Assembly (NCBI GenBank): GCA_015061665.1
Contig: SUWC01000013.1
Coordinates: 1 to 52,350 of the forward strand
Reading direction: 5' to 3'
DNA length: 52,350 nt
Source: Lentisphaerota bacterium
GTDB lineage: Bacteria > Verrucomicrobiota > Kiritimatiellia > RFP12 > UBA1067
A program made the translations under genes and the position numbers. Position 1 is the first letter of the stretch. Every line of letters begins with the position of its first letter. This document shows positions 50,079 through 52,350 of the stretch, one piece after another. Below the pieces are notes generated by a model. The model made no database searches. It was given only the letters and a program-made list of their open reading frames with translations, and was not told the DNA's origin.

Positions 50079-52350
50079 CTACGCGAGGTCCTTGGCGTTG
50101 ATCATGATCTCGTTGCCGATGCGGTTGCCGATGTCGCCGCCCTTGATGTCGCCGTAGTTCTTCTCCAGCGGCGCGAACATGTCGTCGAGGATGTTCACGA
50201 TAAACGCCCTTTCCTCCTCGTCCTCCGGCAAGCGGTCGCAGATCCACGAAATGTTTTCGATCATCTTGTTGATGCCCGCGCCGTCTAGGACATCTCCGGA
50301 CACGAGGCGCTCGGCGAGCTGCGGATACTTCTTGGTGAGCCTCTCCTTCGCCAACAGGATGGCGTTCTTCTGCGCCGTCGTGAGGTTCTCCTTGCGGATC
50401 CCGGGCGCCTCCTTGGGCGTGAACTTGGACACAAAGAGCGAGGAGCCGTGGCAGATGGACTCGATGATGTCCCCGAACCTGTAGTTACGCGTCTTCATGC
50501 CTTTAGAGACCGCGTCATACTTGTCGAATAACTTCACGTGCGCCGTCGAGCAGAAGATGCCGAACGTCTCGCACTTGAGGAAGAGCCTGCGGCGCGGGCC
50601 GTTTCCGTTGCCGCCGTTCTTGAGTCCGTCCGCATCCGGAATCGTGAAGAAGTGGAACGTCCTCATGCCGTTCAGGAGCCCGCCCGCGCCGGTCGGGACG
50701 TCGTAGCCGCGCGGCATGTTGAGATGTCCGTCGACATACGCCGTCTGGTAGGGCTTCGCGTGCGTTGACGTACGGATGTAGAGGTTATTCGCCTTGTCGA
50801 GCCAGCGCGCGATGTCGCCGTTCTTGTCCTCGATCGAGAAGGAGCCGCGGTACATGAACTCGCCCTTCTTGAGCGCCGTCGCGTGGAGCGCGTAGGTGAG
50901 CGCGACGATGTTCTGGTTCGTCGGCTTGAAGAGATTGGGCCTGCCGCTCATCAGCGCGCCGAGGACGTCCCTGCCGAGCTTCACCTGCGCCGAGAGGAGG
51001 GCGCGAAGCTCCCCCTCGTTGCGCGGACGGTGCACCGACGACTTGACGGAAATAAGATCCTGGTAGTGGATTTTCGGGAACTTGTACACGAGTCCGTCCA
51101 CTGCGAAGTCGATTTGCTCGGGGAGCTGGTCGACGGTCATGAGCGGACGCGGATCAAGGCCGGGGTTCGGGCACGGGACGGGCTTGTATATCGTCGCCTC
51201 CTTGAGTCCGTCGCGGCCATCCTTGCGCGCCATGTACTCCGCAGGGTGCGTGATCTGCTGCACCTTCTCCTCGTTGAACGCGGCGAAGAACTGCTCCGCC
51301 TTGTCCAGCGGCACGGTTATGCGCGTCACGCCCATCGCATCGTCCTCGAACTTCGCGCCCGCCGCCGTGACGACGGCCTCGAGCTGCAGCAGGTTCCTGT
51401 ACGACATCTTCGTTTCGGTGAAGAACACGATGCCATTGTCCTTCAGCACGCCCTTCCACGGGACGCGCGACTCGGGGATTACCTCGAGGTGCTCGAGCGC
51501 TACCTTGCCCTTCTTGCTCGTCCAGGTTGTGGGCGAAGTGAGCTTCTCGAGGTTGGCGAGGTTCTCTATCGCGCCCCGGCGCACGGACTCCGGCTGGTCG
51601 CTGAGGTCGTCGTAGAGGTCGAGGTTGTTCACGGATACGTCGAGTATCTTCTTCAGCGACTCGTTGAACTCCGTCTCCTTCTTGTTTATGTCGGCGATGA
51701 TCTTCGTGCGCAGCGCCTTCTCGGCGTCGGAGATGCCTTCGGCGTTCGGGTCGAAGGCGGCCCTGTAGTCGTCGAACAGCTTCTTGAACTCGCCCTTCCT
51801 GGCGGTCTCACGGAGGTTTATGACGCCTTCCAGCTTGGAGAAGAACGTGTCGTCGTCGAAGACGGAGAAGTTCTCGAAGCGCGGCTTCGTGCTCTTGCCG
51901 TAGGTGTCCTTGAAGGAGAGGTCGTCGGAGACCTTGAGGTACTTGGAGTTGCCCTCGAGCGAGTGGCCGGGGTCGATCGCGAAGAACTTGCCGTGCGCGA
52001 AGCCCTTGTTCTGCCCGCGCCGCCCCACGGCGTCGCGATCGGCCGTCAAGAGGAAGAACGCCTTGTACTTGCCGAGCTTCTCGGCCGACTCCCCCTTCGG
52101 CGGCACGATGCGTCCGTCCTTGATGAAGCCCGCCTCCATGTCTTTGTATCCGTCGGCGAACTTGGCCTGGAGCATGAGCTTGGGGTGTCCGTCGGAATAC
52201 TCGCCGCGGACGATCTCGAGCTCCTGCGCGGGGACTCCAGCGATGCGCGTGAGGTCGTTCGCGAGCGCCTCGGTGACGGCGCCGGCGGAGATGGAGTCGG
52301 CGGAGGACGCGGTCTGGAGGCGGTAGATCTGTCCGAGGATCGGCTTGCGC
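50079..52350 (-). CDS. large protein of unknown family (N-terminus beyond window)
   Basis: At least 756 residues are visible; the frame stays open to the right edge. I recognise no standard domain. Near 51960-52060 it reads TADRDAVGRRGQNKGFAHGKFFAIDPGHSL, where an Asp-Arg-Asp, a later Asn and an Ile-Asp-x-Gly faintly resemble the catalytic and metal loops of atypical lipid/protein kinases. Later parts (YVDGHLNMPRGYD, RRRLFLKCETFGI, DIIESICHGSSLF) and a helical C-terminus are uncharacterised. No membrane segment is visible. It lies 56 bp before xseB. Codon use looks like its neighbours. A kinase-like or toxin-like enzyme is speculation. Confidence 0.6.
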   Translation of the reverse strand, partial: RKPILGQIYRLQTASSADSISAGAVTEALANDLTRIAGVPAQELEIVRGEYSDGHPKLMLQAKFADGYKDMEAGFIKDGRIVPPKGESAEKLGKYKAFFLLTADRDAVGRRGQNKGFAHGKFFAIDPGHSLEGNSKYLKVSDDLSFKDTYGKSTKPRFENFSVFDDDTFFSKLEGVINLRETARKGEFKKLFDDYRAAFDPNAEGISDAEKALRTKIIADINKKETEFNESLKKILDVSVNNLDLYDDLSDQPESVRRGAIENLANLEKLTSPTTWTSKKGKVALEHLEVIPESRVPWKGVLKDNGIVFFTETKMSYRNLLQLEAVVTAAGAKFEDDAMGVTRITVPLDKAEQFFAAFNEEKVQQITHPAEYMARKDGRDGLKEATIYKPVPCPNPGLDPRPLMTVDQLPEQIDFAVDGLVYKFPKIHYQDLISVKSSVHRPRNEGELRALLSAQVKLGRDVLGALMSGRPNLFKPTNQNIVALTYALHATALKKGEFMYRGSFSIEDKNGDIARWLDKANNLYIRTSTHAKPYQTAYVDGHLNMPRGYDVPTGAGGLLNGMRTFHFFTIPDADGLKNGGNGNGPRRRLFLKCETFGIFCSTAHVKLFDKYDAVSKGMKTRNYRFGDIIESICHGSSLFVSKFTPKEAPGIRKENLTTAQKNAILLAKERLTKKYPQLAERLVSGDVLDGAGINKMIENISWICDRLPEDEEERAFIVNILDDMFAPLEKNYGDIKGGDIGNRIGNEIMINAKDLA

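Overview
The window is a GC-rich, gene-dense bacterial segment, almost entirely coded on the minus strand. My best guess is a PVC-superphylum bacterium, probably a gut or rumen Kiritimatiellota relative. The reasons are a very long GreA-type protein with a large N-terminal extension (known from Chlamydiae and relatives), multi-catalytic glycoside hydrolase fusions, an autotransporter-strand-repeat surface protein without a barrel, a long-tailed DksA/TraR protein, and many apparently leaderless genes. No rRNA or tRNA is visible, so this placement is inference.

Region 1 (1-16506) is a glycan-degradation locus. It holds a GH2-GH106 fusion cut by the left edge, a GH27-carbohydrate-binding-CE4-GH106 fusion, a GH43-GH2-GH2 fusion, a small secreted 21-residue-repeat protein, and a GH95 fucosidase-like enzyme. 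Together the domains predict attack on a glycan bearing galactose, rhamnose, xylose/arabinose, fucose and acyl groups, as in branched pectin or hemicellulose. Three of these genes share one promoter design: a TACCC-N4-GGGTA palindrome, exactly 23 nt, a TATAAT-like -10 box, exactly 6 nt, then ATG. This looks like a local activator-driven regulon with leaderless mRNAs. No regulator gene, SusC/D pair or transporter is in view.

Region 2 (16571-29165) is a run of tightly packed genes: dksA-like, lspA, a type II secretion/pilus ATPase, rpoN, a phosphoethanolamine-transferase-like membrane sulfatase-fold enzyme, a giant alpha-2-macroglobulin-like protein and a YgjP-type metalloprotease. Most junctions are ATGA or TGATG overlaps, so a single operon joining envelope functions to sigma-54 is likely.

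Region 3 (29213-39468) holds the long GreA-like factor, a lemA plus membrane-partner pair, an ilvE-recJ-glycosyltransferase operon, and a two-component system (NarX/NarL type) with an unusual extracytoplasmic sensor.

Region 4 (39510-45176) holds an autotransporter-repeat surface protein, a REP-associated transposase (RAYT) embedded in paired REP palindromes, and a sialate-O-acetylesterase/GDSL fusion. The same REP pair is also inserted in frame inside the GH2 domain of the first gene, about 40 kb away.

Region 5 (45326-52350) holds an endonuclease/exonuclease/phosphatase family gene overlapping nth on the plus strand, then on the minus strand proA, a LysM membrane protein, xseB overlapping a GHKL ATPase, and a large unrecognised protein cut by the right edge.
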